This document shows, in pieces, positions 56,000 to 64,000 of a stretch of DNA of 64,000 nucleotides. Numbering within the stretch: the first letter of the stretch is position 1; each line of letters starts with the position of its first letter. The translations under genes and the position numbers were made by a program. The DNA comes from DATHKG01 sp035489435 (GTDB taxonomy: Bacteria > Bacteroidota > Bacteroidia > Chitinophagales > Chitinophagaceae): NCBI GenBank assembly GCA_035489435.1, contig DATHKG010000096.1. One strand, 5' to 3'. The notes beneath the pieces were generated by a model. It had not been told where the DNA came from. It did no database searches and saw only the letters and a list, made by a program, of their open reading frames with translations.

Positions 56000-56018
56000 A
56001 TTAATCATAGCTCACCAA

Positions 56019-57131
56019 TCACTGTTTCAAAGTGAAGGCCGGTAGTTTCAATTGTAAACCGCCTTGCATAGCCGATTCGTGAGCCAAAATCCCCACACAG
56101 GTAATATTAGCCGACTGCCTTGCATTCGGGAACGGATCAGTTTTATCAATAAGTGCGGTTAAGAATGCGTGCACGAGATGCGGATGGGAACCTCCATGAC
56201 CCGAACCCTGGATAAAGGACAGGTGCTGATTTTCATTTGCATCATAAACGCCACCAGTTGTAAATGATTGGATGGGCCCAGGCAACAGGTGTGCAAAATC
56301 AGGTATCTTAACTCTTGAAGGTACCTCACCCGTATGTATAACCGAATCTTCATGTTCCACCAGGGTCCATTCAAAAGTTTTTTTAGATCCGTAAACATCA
56401 AAGCTTTCACGGTATTGTCTTGCAGTGTTAAAAAGTGACCGCGTTACTTCCGCACCGAGGTCGGAATCTTTAAATTTGATATGACAACTTTCAACAGCGA
56501 AAGGTGAATTGTATTTTTTTATCAGCTCTTCATCAATCCTGCCCGAGCCAAGGCAGGAAACACTTTCAGCATCGGCGCCAGCCAGCGCCACAACCGGACC
56601 CACACAATGAGTGGCATAGTGCATAGGTGGAAGTCCTTCCCAGTATCCTGGCCAGCCTGCCATTTCCTGTTGATGCGAAGCGCGCATAAACTGCAGTTTG
56701 CCAAGTTCACCATTACAGTATAATTCCCTTACAAATAAAAACTCACGGCTATAGACCACCGTCTCCATCATCATATAGGTAAGACCGGTCTCTGCTACGG
56801 CTTCTACGATCTGGCGGCACTCATCCACTGTTGTTGCCATCGGCACAGTACAGGCAACATGTTTCCCTGCCCTGAGCGCTTTGATAGATTGTTCTGCGTG
56901 ACTTTGGATGGGTGTATTAATATGTACTGCGTCCACTGAAGGATCCTTCAACAGATCATCATAATTCTCATATCTTTTTTCGATATTAAAAGCATTTCCG
57001 ATCTGGTCCAATTTCTCCTTGTTACGCTGGCAGATGGCATACATGTTTGCATAAGGATGTTTTTGGTAGATGGGAATAAACTCCGCTCCAAAACCCAGTC
57101 CTACTATTGCGATGTTGATCTTATTTGCCAT
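56019..57131 (-). CDS. Gfo/Idh/MocA-family oxidoreductase
   Basis: A 370-residue NAD(P)-dependent sugar oxidoreductase. The N-terminal Rossmann motif IAIVGLGFGAEFIPIY and a conserved MHYATHCVGP segment are present; the usual EKP is replaced by TVPMA. The frame is open 135 nt further upstream, but ATG 57131 fits the family N-terminus and overlaps the upstream isomerase stop by 11 nt. Likely oxidises or reduces a 3-keto or other sugar in the pathway of this operon. Cytoplasmic. Confidence 0.88.
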   Translation of the reverse strand: MANKINIAIVGLGFGAEFIPIYQKHPYANMYAICQRNKEKLDQIGNAFNIEKRYENYDDLLKDPSVDAVHINTPIQSHAEQSIKALRAGKHVACTVPMATTVDECRQIVEAVAETGLTYMMMETVVYSREFLFVRELYCNGELGKLQFMRASHQQEMAGWPGYWEGLPPMHYATHCVGPVVALAGADAESVSCLGSGRIDEELIKKYNSPFAVESCHIKFKDSDLGAEVTRSLFNTARQYRESFDVYGSKKTFEWTLVEHEDSVIHTGEVPSRVKIPDFAHLLPGPIQSFTTGGVYDANENQHLSFIQGSGHGGSHPHLVHAFLTALIDKTDPFPNARQSANITCVGILAHESAMQGGLQLKLPAFTLKQ

Positions 57132-58038
57132 TAGCCAATGTTTTGTAATTAAGCGAAGGTTGATGATCGGTTTCAATGGAGCTACCCCATTGTTTAAGAA
57201 ACTTAAGACCTTCACTGGCGAACTCATCCTGGCTATCTGCCATGGGGTGCCAGAAACAAACAGCACCGGCCAGCTCCTGGTTTTCTGTTGTGAAACTTTC
57301 TATACTTACCACCCCTTTATAATTAATCGCTTCAAGCCCTCTCCTGTATGCATCCCACCTGGTTTGTCCGGTGCCCGGAGTACCACGATAATTTTCAGAT
57401 ACCTGAACATGTAAAAGTTTATCACCGGCTTTAATAATTGCCGCTTCTATATCTCTTTCTTCAATATTCATATGAAAACCATCGAGCATAACACCTGCAG
57501 CAGGATGATCAATCGCTTCTATTAAACGTACCACATCTTCAGCAGTGTTTACCAGGTCTGATTCAAAACGATTCAGGGGTTCAAGTGCAATCTTTAATCC
57601 ACGCTCTGCAGCCATCTCACAAACGGTATGCAGATTCCGGGCAGCAAGGTCCCATTCAAGTTTGCGTTTCTCAGGTGGCAACAATCTTGCCTTACCAACC
57701 GCTGAGTACATTGGACCGCTGAAAAAATCGTTGCCGACTGCGACGCAAAAATCAAGGCATCTGGCTATATATTTAAAACAGTTCTGATGAACAGCCGGGT
57801 CTTCGTGGGTTAAATCCCTTGTTGGTCCAAACGCTCCGCAGATAACCGCTTTAAGATTATATTTTTCCAGGCCTTTTTTCACGGCTTCAATATCAATCAG
57901 ATCCGGATCTTCCACTGCTATTTCAACTACATCAAATCCAAGTGTTGAAATTTTTGAAAACAGCGGTTCGATGGATGAAGTTGAAAATGGTGAGGTCCAT
58001 AACCAGGTACTTACTCCATATGTTATATCAAGGCTCAT
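57121..58038 (-). CDS. TIM-barrel sugar isomerase/epimerase
   Basis: A 305-residue cytoplasmic xylose-isomerase-like TIM-barrel protein (YcjR/IolE/hydroxypyruvate-isomerase superfamily). Metal-ligand motifs are seen in LGFDVVEIAVEDPD, LKIALEPLNRFESD, GVMLDGFHMNIEE, LLHVQVSEN and GVVSIESF. It starts 5 nt after the MFS stop and overlaps the oxidoreductase start. A distinct exported relative lies at 45225. Confidence 0.88.
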   Translation of the reverse strand: MSLDITYGVSTWLWTSPFSTSSIEPLFSKISTLGFDVVEIAVEDPDLIDIEAVKKGLEKYNLKAVICGAFGPTRDLTHEDPAVHQNCFKYIARCLDFCVAVGNDFFSGPMYSAVGKARLLPPEKRKLEWDLAARNLHTVCEMAAERGLKIALEPLNRFESDLVNTAEDVVRLIEAIDHPAAGVMLDGFHMNIEERDIEAAIIKAGDKLLHVQVSENYRGTPGTGQTRWDAYRRGLEAINYKGVVSIESFTTENQELAGAVCFWHPMADSQDEFASEGLKFLKQWGSSIETDHQPSLNYKTLANGK

Positions 58039-58043
58039 AATTG

Positions 58044-59627
58044 CTAGTTCTTGTTTGGATTAACGGAATGTAATGCCGGAACAACACCGGGTTCAACAAT
58101 ATCCGGCTTTAACACAACTGCATGATAACCCCCTCTTGACCGGAAATAAAAAATCAATAACAGGTAACTTACCAGCATGATTAAGGGGAAAATGACAATG
58201 TATCTTAAAGCTTCTTTTTTCGCAGAATCCCTGATCTCAGTCACCGTGGCCTTATCAGCAGTGGTTGCCGTTTCCAGTTTCGCCTGATCCAGTGCCTGGT
58301 AATCACCGAATACACTTGTTTTATTTTCTGTGATATAAGTGGAATGAATATTTGTTTTGTTCGTGTTATCATAAGTCTGCACATTAGCATCAACTGATTT
58401 ATCCTGTATGAAACCAAGGATACCCGCCCCTATAACACCTGCTGCAATCATACCCAGGCCGCCGGTAATATTAAGCGTTAGTGCACCACCTTTCGGAAAA
58501 CGCTCTGCAACAAGGCCAAGCATGGTCGGCCAGAAAAAAGTTTTGCCAAGACCATAAATGGTAGCGGCCACTAGAATCATAATGCCTGCAGACTGGGATA
58601 ACATAAATAAGCCAACTGCCGCAATCGCCGAACAAATAGCCAGTAAACCCAATGGCGAGACCTTATGCACGATGGGACCTGCAAAAAACCGCAGCACAAA
58701 CATGATTAAAGAAGTATAAACCAATACCCAGCCAGCCTGCATTCCCAACTGGTTCATAGCGGGAGTCATCAAATCCGTGATCCAGCTATCCGTGCCGAGT
58801 TCAGTTGTTGCAAGCGGAATCATGATCAATAATAAAATTATGAACAAAGGCTGACCAAGACTTTTTGTATACAATCCAAACAAAACGGTAATAAGAAGAA
58901 TCAGAATAACATTAAATGTGGTTGACCAACTGAACACTGCACCAAGCTGGAAGATGATCAGTGAAACTATAATCAATGCTCCAAGTGCGCCAACTTCACT
59001 CAACATCTCTTTATACGAAACGCCTGCCTTTATCCTTTCATTCACAGGGAAGCGGCGGGGAAACATCATGATACCATAGGTGACGGTTGGTAAAAGGATC
59101 AATCCTATTTTATATTCCCAGGCCGTACCGGGTCCCATTAATAATACTATCAGGCCACCAAGTGCTAATCCTCCTGCCCAGGCGGCATGAAGAATATTTA
59201 ACCATTTTGTTTTTGCTTTTGGAAACATTGTCGCCACCACCGGGTTTACAACGGCTTCTACTGTGCCATTACCCAGTGCAACTATTAAAGTACCGATATA
59301 TAACATCCAGTAGCCGGTAGCATAGATTGTCAGTATAGCAGAGGCTACATGGCAAAGAAATGCAAATATCATTGCTGTTTTATACCCGATCTTATCAATG
59401 ATAAGACTGAACAAAACAATACTGATTGCAAATGGCCAGAGTCCGACACCAGCTATTTCACCGAGCTGGGTTTGAGTCAGATTGAATTCCTTGCCCCAGT
59501 CTGGTAGTATCACAGCCCTCAGGATAAATCCAAAAGCAGTTGTCATCAAAGCCACAAAGCAGGCATAGAATAATTTCATATCCGGCTTAGTCGTTAATTC
59601 AGTAGTTGAAGATTCAGTTTTTTCCAT
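58044..59627 (-). CDS. MFS sugar transporter
   Basis: A 527-residue 12-helix major-facilitator transporter with clear helices and a GFILRAVILPDWGKEFNL N-terminal loop. A long polar insertion (about residues 420-480) before the last helix is a feature of MFS proteins in sugar-oxidation loci of Bacteroidota and Planctomycetes. It should import the sugar or keto-sugar handled by the neighbouring enzymes. Confidence 0.88.
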   Translation of the reverse strand: MEKTESSTTELTTKPDMKLFYACFVALMTTAFGFILRAVILPDWGKEFNLTQTQLGEIAGVGLWPFAISIVLFSLIIDKIGYKTAMIFAFLCHVASAILTIYATGYWMLYIGTLIVALGNGTVEAVVNPVVATMFPKAKTKWLNILHAAWAGGLALGGLIVLLMGPGTAWEYKIGLILLPTVTYGIMMFPRRFPVNERIKAGVSYKEMLSEVGALGALIIVSLIIFQLGAVFSWSTTFNVILILLITVLFGLYTKSLGQPLFIILLLIMIPLATTELGTDSWITDLMTPAMNQLGMQAGWVLVYTSLIMFVLRFFAGPIVHKVSPLGLLAICSAIAAVGLFMLSQSAGIMILVAATIYGLGKTFFWPTMLGLVAERFPKGGALTLNITGGLGMIAAGVIGAGILGFIQDKSVDANVQTYDNTNKTNIHSTYITENKTSVFGDYQALDQAKLETATTADKATVTEIRDSAKKEALRYIVIFPLIMLVSYLLLIFYFRSRGGYHAVVLKPDIVEPGVVPALHSVNPNKN

Positions 59628-59768
59628 CTGCAGTTAAATTGGTTTTTACTCTGTTATTATTATCTATTAATATCGGAATTACTCTGGTATTTTTCCTTTG
59701 TTGCTCTTATAAACTGATAACCCCTATTTATTGATCTCAGTCCAGATGATGTTGCTATCTGGTTCTTC

Positions 59769-62700
59769 CTATTTGGTAACTCTCAAAATTCCATTCATTA
59801 TTCTCCAGTGACCAGGGAAAGTACATACATAAGGGTAATCACCTGGTTCATTTGGTACCTTGATCGTCAACGTATACTTACCGGCCGGGTTTAGGAGTGG
59901 CGTAGCATACAAAACCTCTGGTATCTTGGGCACATACTGCATCCTGGCACCATTCGGATCCTGGGCCAGCTTATCAGCTGCCGCTCCGACCTTTTCTAAA
60001 GTCTTCGGTTTGATAAGAACAAAATTGTGTTGCATGAAGTCAGGGTTCTGCATAACAACCTGTATAGTGGTCCCTGCCTGGGCTGTTATCAATTGCTTGT
60101 CATACTTCATCACATCTTTTACCACTTTTATGATAATGGTTTTAGCAATGGTTCCTTTTGGCGGTGCAGCGGCCGGTCCAGTACCCGCAAGCATTTCCAG
60201 TTTGGCATTCGAAAGATTACCTCTTAGGAAAAACAATGAATCGGGGAACTCAGCAAGCCTTTGCTCACCCTTAAGATTATCTAACCCTACCCTTACAGGC
60301 GCAGTCAGTTCTTTTTTAAATAAACCCGGTGATTTAGTGGTGGCAGCCTGCTTGTCATTTACAAACAATGCCATCGTACCATTCTTTTGAAGACCCGCTT
60401 TAAATGCGAATGTTGCCGGCAATGCTTCCGTTGTACTGATCTTATATGCTTTGCCAGCCTGGTTCACCTGGAACCATAATTTGTTATCAAGCAGATATAA
60501 GCCATATCCATCAGTGCTGGTTCCCTGGGAAACAACTACGCCTGAATAAGGAACCGGTGCTGCTGTGGCAGTTGGTGAAGCAGGGTTCCTGGATACTGCC
60601 CTTTCCAATGTGCCGGATACAAGTATTTCTTTGCCGGCAATTTCCGGCATAGGTCCGGAAGCTACGGCCTGCCTGTTGTAATTCCGGCGCAAGGGAACTT
60701 CTTCCAACCTTGATCCAAAAGTTAATCTTTGAGCCATCGATGCTTCCGTTAAAGAAGGGTTTGCATTCAACCCTCTTTTTTTGAAGGCGGCGGCAAAGGT
60801 TTGTTGGTTCAGTTTGCCCGCAATTACCAAACCCTGTTTCAGCCAGGTATCTTTTACATTTTCTTCTTTTTCGGCCATGGCAAGCAATATATTTCCAATT
60901 GCTTCTGAAGGCTTCACATCTGTTGTTGCCAGCACGCCGGCAAGTCGAACCCGCAGATCCTTATCTGTAAACACACCTGCTTTTTGCATAGCAGCAATGG
61001 TTGCATTTGTTTTTGGTAAAGCTTCGATAGCTGCTTTCCGAACACCGGCTGCAGGGTGTGACAGAGCCTTTATCACTACATCGGTTGCTTCCTTGTTTGT
61101 TCCGTCCAATGCATTCAGTCCATGTATGGTCCAAATTGCATGAACTGCCGGAGCATTGGTATTGATCTCATCCATTTTTTGATCCTGGACCAGTTTATAC
61201 AAAGCCGGCAACAAAGACTTGTCCCCTTTCTCTACAATGAGCCGCTGCGCATGTGTGCGCCAGAACATGTTGTCATTCGATAATGCAGCAAGCAGCCCCT
61301 GGCTATCTTTTATATCGAGTGAAAGCGTATTCTTTTTATCATTGTTTTTATAAGTGATCCGGTAGATACGACCACGTTCATGATCTCTCAATGGGTTAAT
61401 ATAGGCGTTTCCTTTACCATTTTCAGCCTTCAGACCCGAAGAAGCAATACTTGGAGTTGGGTTATGCTGAATAATAAAATCATACCAATCTGTAACCCAT
61501 AGCGCTCCGTCCGGACCAACTTCCGCCTGTATGGGTGCAGCCCACTCATCTGCGCTAACCAGCATATTCCAGCCATCGCCATCTTCCTTAAAGCCAGCTC
61601 CGTTCTGTTGAAGCACGTGCTTGTGAATAAGGCGACCGGTAGGTTCAGTTACAAAAGCAATACGGTTCCAGTATTCCTTTGGAAAATTTCTGGCAGTATA
61701 AAGACCATGACCAGCCGCTGCAGTGAACCCACCATGCACATCTACCTGTCTTAGGTTTTTTGTAGCAACATGCATGGCATAATGTGCATCAATTTTTTCA
61801 ACACCGGTTTCCCTGATCTTCACCTTATCCTGGTATCTTTTTGGCATACCAAGAAAACCGCTGTGCGTGTTGTTGGCAGTTGAAATAAATACATCAAAGT
61901 CCTCTGAAAATCCCAGTCCCCAGGTATTGTTACTGGTAGTCGAAAGAAATTCAAGCTGTTTCCCATCCGGGTTAAAACGGTATGCGCCGCTCCCGAACCT
62001 AAGTGTATCTTTTCCTATCTTACCTTCAAAGCCGGAATAACCAACTACACCCCAGATCTTGTTATCAAGTCCATAACGCAGATTCGATGCCTGGGCATGC
62101 GTATCACTTTTACCCCAGCCTGTTAAGATGGGTTCGCGTATATCGGCTTTACCATCACCATCAGTATCTTTCAGGAAAAGAAAAGAAGGAGCGGCACTTA
62201 CAATTATACCTCCGTTTGAAAAAGTAAAGCTGGTTGGTATATTTAGTTTTTCTGCGAAAATGGTGATCTTATCTGCTTTGCCATCACCGTTTGTATCTTC
62301 CAGTATTTTTATACGGTCATCGCCTTCATCTTCATCCCTGATTTCGTTTGGATAATCAACGGTTTCAATCACCCATAATCTTCCCTTTTCATCAAAGTTC
62401 ATGAATATTGGATTGATAACATCCGGTTCAGCTGCAAACAACTGCAGCTCAAATCCAACGGGCACCTGGATGAGCGACATGGATTCTTCCGGGGTTAAAG
62501 AAGCCTGTACTTTAGGAGCCGGATCTTTTTTCTCATAGTTGGGAACCGGGCCATCATAGTAAGAAGGATCAGCCAGCTTTTGAGAAGCAAGCGCTGTTGC
62601 TACTTTATCGCCCACTGCCCATAAGATGCCATTTTTTACCAGTTGAAGGAAGCCGGGATTGTTAAAGGTTACGTCATCATGTCCATAAGCAGTATAGAAT

Positions 62701-63314
62701 ACCCTGCCATCTCCATAATTTTTTACCCAGGTATAAGGTTCGTGATGATCACCCTCAACCCGCTCTGTAAGTACCTTGATGTCTTTGCTGATCTTAGCAT
62801 GCACATAAGTCTCATCTTTTGTTTTAAACGCAGTCACATTTTTCATTACAGGGTGTGAAGCCTCTAAGATCACTGCAGGAAAAGAATCATATTTATGGGT
62901 TTTGAACTGACCGCCAATAAGTTCAATTGCTTCGGGCGAATTCTGGAAACACCAGGAAGCGCAATGCAAAGGGATAAATCCTTTCCCACCTTTTACATAA
63001 CTGAGCAGCGCCTTTTCCTGTGAACTGGTGATAGTGTCATAATTCGCATACAGGATTAATCCATCATACTGAGCAAGTGTTTTTTCATCAAGGTCGTTTG
63101 GATCTACTGAATACGAAATATTTATTCCTTGTTTAAAATACTCCTTTGTAAGGATGTCCGCCAGCCTTTCAGAATCGTGGTGTTTGCTTTTATGACCGAG
63201 GAAAAGTATTTCAATTCGTTTCGCTATATCTACCCGGTCAGAGGTGGTTGCCCCGGTTACAAAAAATAAAATAGTGGTAATTAAGGCGTAAAGCCTGAAG
63301 TTAATTTTACACAT
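59769..63314 (-). CDS. ThuA-propeller-cupredoxin sugar dehydrogenase-like enzyme
   Basis: A 1181-residue exported enzyme. After a signal peptide: ThuA-like domain (about 30-245; GLILYANYD, IPLHCASWC, GHDDVTFNNPGF); beta-propeller dehydrogenase domain of the PVC/TIGR02604 type (about 285-660; DTNGDGKADK, DTDGDGKADI, EVGPDGALWVTDWYD); HEAT-like repeats (about 690-850); a jelly-roll region (about 895-1040); and a C-terminal azurin-like cupredoxin with ligands His1096, Cys1164, His1169, Met1173. The heme motif CxxCH of relatives is absent, so copper likely takes the electrons. First gene of the sugar operon. Confidence 0.85.
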   Translation of the reverse strand: MCKINFRLYALITTILFFVTGATTSDRVDIAKRIEILFLGHKSKHHDSERLADILTKEYFKQGINISYSVDPNDLDEKTLAQYDGLILYANYDTITSSQEKALLSYVKGGKGFIPLHCASWCFQNSPEAIELIGGQFKTHKYDSFPAVILEASHPVMKNVTAFKTKDETYVHAKISKDIKVLTERVEGDHHEPYTWVKNYGDGRVFYTAYGHDDVTFNNPGFLQLVKNGILWAVGDKVATALASQKLADPSYYDGPVPNYEKKDPAPKVQASLTPEESMSLIQVPVGFELQLFAAEPDVINPIFMNFDEKGRLWVIETVDYPNEIRDEDEGDDRIKILEDTNGDGKADKITIFAEKLNIPTSFTFSNGGIIVSAAPSFLFLKDTDGDGKADIREPILTGWGKSDTHAQASNLRYGLDNKIWGVVGYSGFEGKIGKDTLRFGSGAYRFNPDGKQLEFLSTTSNNTWGLGFSEDFDVFISTANNTHSGFLGMPKRYQDKVKIRETGVEKIDAHYAMHVATKNLRQVDVHGGFTAAAGHGLYTARNFPKEYWNRIAFVTEPTGRLIHKHVLQQNGAGFKEDGDGWNMLVSADEWAAPIQAEVGPDGALWVTDWYDFIIQHNPTPSIASSGLKAENGKGNAYINPLRDHERGRIYRITYKNNDKKNTLSLDIKDSQGLLAALSNDNMFWRTHAQRLIVEKGDKSLLPALYKLVQDQKMDEINTNAPAVHAIWTIHGLNALDGTNKEATDVVIKALSHPAAGVRKAAIEALPKTNATIAAMQKAGVFTDKDLRVRLAGVLATTDVKPSEAIGNILLAMAEKEENVKDTWLKQGLVIAGKLNQQTFAAAFKKRGLNANPSLTEASMAQRLTFGSRLEEVPLRRNYNRQAVASGPMPEIAGKEILVSGTLERAVSRNPASPTATAAPVPYSGVVVSQGTSTDGYGLYLLDNKLWFQVNQAGKAYKISTTEALPATFAFKAGLQKNGTMALFVNDKQAATTKSPGLFKKELTAPVRVGLDNLKGEQRLAEFPDSLFFLRGNLSNAKLEMLAGTGPAAAPPKGTIAKTIIIKVVKDVMKYDKQLITAQAGTTIQVVMQNPDFMQHNFVLIKPKTLEKVGAAADKLAQDPNGARMQYVPKIPEVLYATPLLNPAGKYTLTIKVPNEPGDYPYVCTFPGHWRIMNGILRVTK

Positions 63315-63398
63315 GGCAATCAGTTATGTCTTTGTAAACCTAACCCAAATTTCCTTTTTACCAACGTGAATCCCTATCCAAATTTTATCCAGTTTTGA

Positions 63399-63430
63399 CT
63401 GAATTATATCATTAATTGTTTTAAATTCAG
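63399..63430. promoter_or_regulatory. Candidate operator in divergent promoter
   Basis: CTGAATT / AATTCAG arms, 18 nt apart, in the 141-nt interval between the divergent ThuA operon and the AraC gene. A direct site for the AraC regulator is possible. Weak evidence. Confidence 0.25.
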
Positions 63431-63455
63431 GAATATAACGACAACTTACACAAGA

Positions 63456-64000
63456 TTGAGAGCAGCCTTACATAAGTCTACGATACCACTATCACAGATT
63501 TTCGTGATCAGGCAATTACATGATAAACATTTTGATCCCGTTTGGCATGCGCATTCCGAGTTCCAGCTTTTTGTTGTACTTGAGGGCACGGGAACCCGGT
63601 TTATAGGTGACAATATCAAGGCATTCCGTCCGGGGGAACTAACTTTTACTGGCCCTCATTTGCCGCATCTGTGGCGAAGCGACGAAGCTTATTTTGAGAA
63701 AACAAACTGCCTGTACATAAGTGGTGTGGTAATTTATTTCAATGAGCAGTTTCTTGGTGATCATATCATGGAAAAGGAAGAGATGGCCGTTGTAAAAAAG
63801 CTCTTCACCAAATCCATGCGGGGTCTTGAATTTTATGGCCCGAAAAAATTACAGGTCATAAAGATGATGCAGGAACTGGTGAACATGCAGGGAATATCAA
63901 GTGTGATGCAATTGCTATCAATACTTGATATATTATCTGTCACAAAAGAATATCATTATATCTCGGGCAAATTATACGAAAATACTTTTGATGAACATGA
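63456..64000 (+). CDS. AraC-family regulator, cut by window edge
   Basis: A partial gene (181 codons) encoding the N-terminal cupin-like sensor of an AraC regulator: QLHDKHFDPVWHAHSEFQLF, then VVLEGTGTRFIGDNI, RPGELTFTGPHLPHLW. The helix-turn-helix lies past the right edge. No ATG precedes the domain; TTG at 63456 (reading MRAALHKSTIPL) fits the family N-terminus. Divergent from the sugar-oxidation operon, which it most likely controls. Confidence 0.8.
   Translation, partial: MRAALHKSTIPLSQIFVIRQLHDKHFDPVWHAHSEFQLFVVLEGTGTRFIGDNIKAFRPGELTFTGPHLPHLWRSDEAYFEKTNCLYISGVVIYFNEQFLGDHIMEKEEMAVVKKLFTKSMRGLEFYGPKKLQVIKMMQELVNMQGISSVMQLLSILDILSVTKEYHYISGKLYENTFDEH

Overview
The window looks like chromosomal DNA of a Bacteroidota bacterium, most likely of the Chitinophagaceae or a close relative. 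The signs are SusC/SusD pairs, a sigma/FecR/TonB-receptor triad, a type IX secretion C-terminal domain, DUF3823 and DUF6520-type proteins, and mostly weak Shine-Dalgarno signals. I saw no rRNA, tRNA, CRISPR array, insertion sequence or phage gene. Many starts had to be moved inward to a better-placed ATG, and a few genes appear to start at TTG or GTG.

Layout. (1) 45-19911, all on the minus strand, is a surface-polysaccharide locus. In transcription order it holds a small receiver-like protein, an initiating sugar-phosphate transferase with its own receiver-like N-terminus, a GT2 transferase, a sugar-nucleotide epimerase, a glycosyltransferase-methyltransferase fusion, an acyltransferase, a 2334-residue secreted esterase/adhesin-like protein with a T9SS tail, a Wzc-like chain-length protein, a second acyltransferase, a flippase and a GT4 transferase. 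No Wzy polymerase or Wza exporter is seen, so the locus probably continues beyond the left edge. (2) 20215-26945 is accessory: a membrane-anchored endonuclease/phosphatase-fold protein, a patatin lipase, two related small unknown proteins, a TlpA-type thioredoxin and four small helix-turn-helix proteins. (3) 27083-34005 is an ECF sigma, FecR, SusC with STN domain, and SusD, a self-regulated nutrient-uptake unit. (4) 34039-37527 holds a DUF6520-like protein, a MauE-like protein, AraC and LysR regulators and a 99-residue unknown. (5) 37567-42287 is a four-gene operon of sigma factor, TPR anti-sigma-like membrane protein, small membrane-anchored unknown, and an exported TPR-CHAT (caspase-fold) protease. 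(6) 42533-47520 is mixed: a secreted unknown, a PepSY membrane protein, a PH-domain protein, a TIM-barrel lipoprotein, AraC and DinB. (7) 47632-54859 is a GH43 polysaccharide-utilisation operon (SusC, SusD, DUF3823, GH43), probably for arabinan-type or other pentose-containing glycans. (8) 55132-63314 holds a secreted unknown and a four-gene sugar oxidation operon: ThuA/propeller/cupredoxin enzyme, MFS transporter, TIM-barrel isomerase and Gfo/Idh/MocA oxidoreductase. A divergent AraC-type regulator, cut by the right edge, faces that operon.

The features most worth following up are the sigma-controlled CHAT protease operon, the blue-copper domain that replaces the usual heme domain in the ThuA/propeller enzyme, the three copies of an unnamed module in the giant secreted protein, the receiver-like domains attached to sugar-transferase initiation, and a family of large hairpins built from ATGAGTT/ATGAGTG heptamers at 47.5-56 kb that supply the stop codons of three genes.
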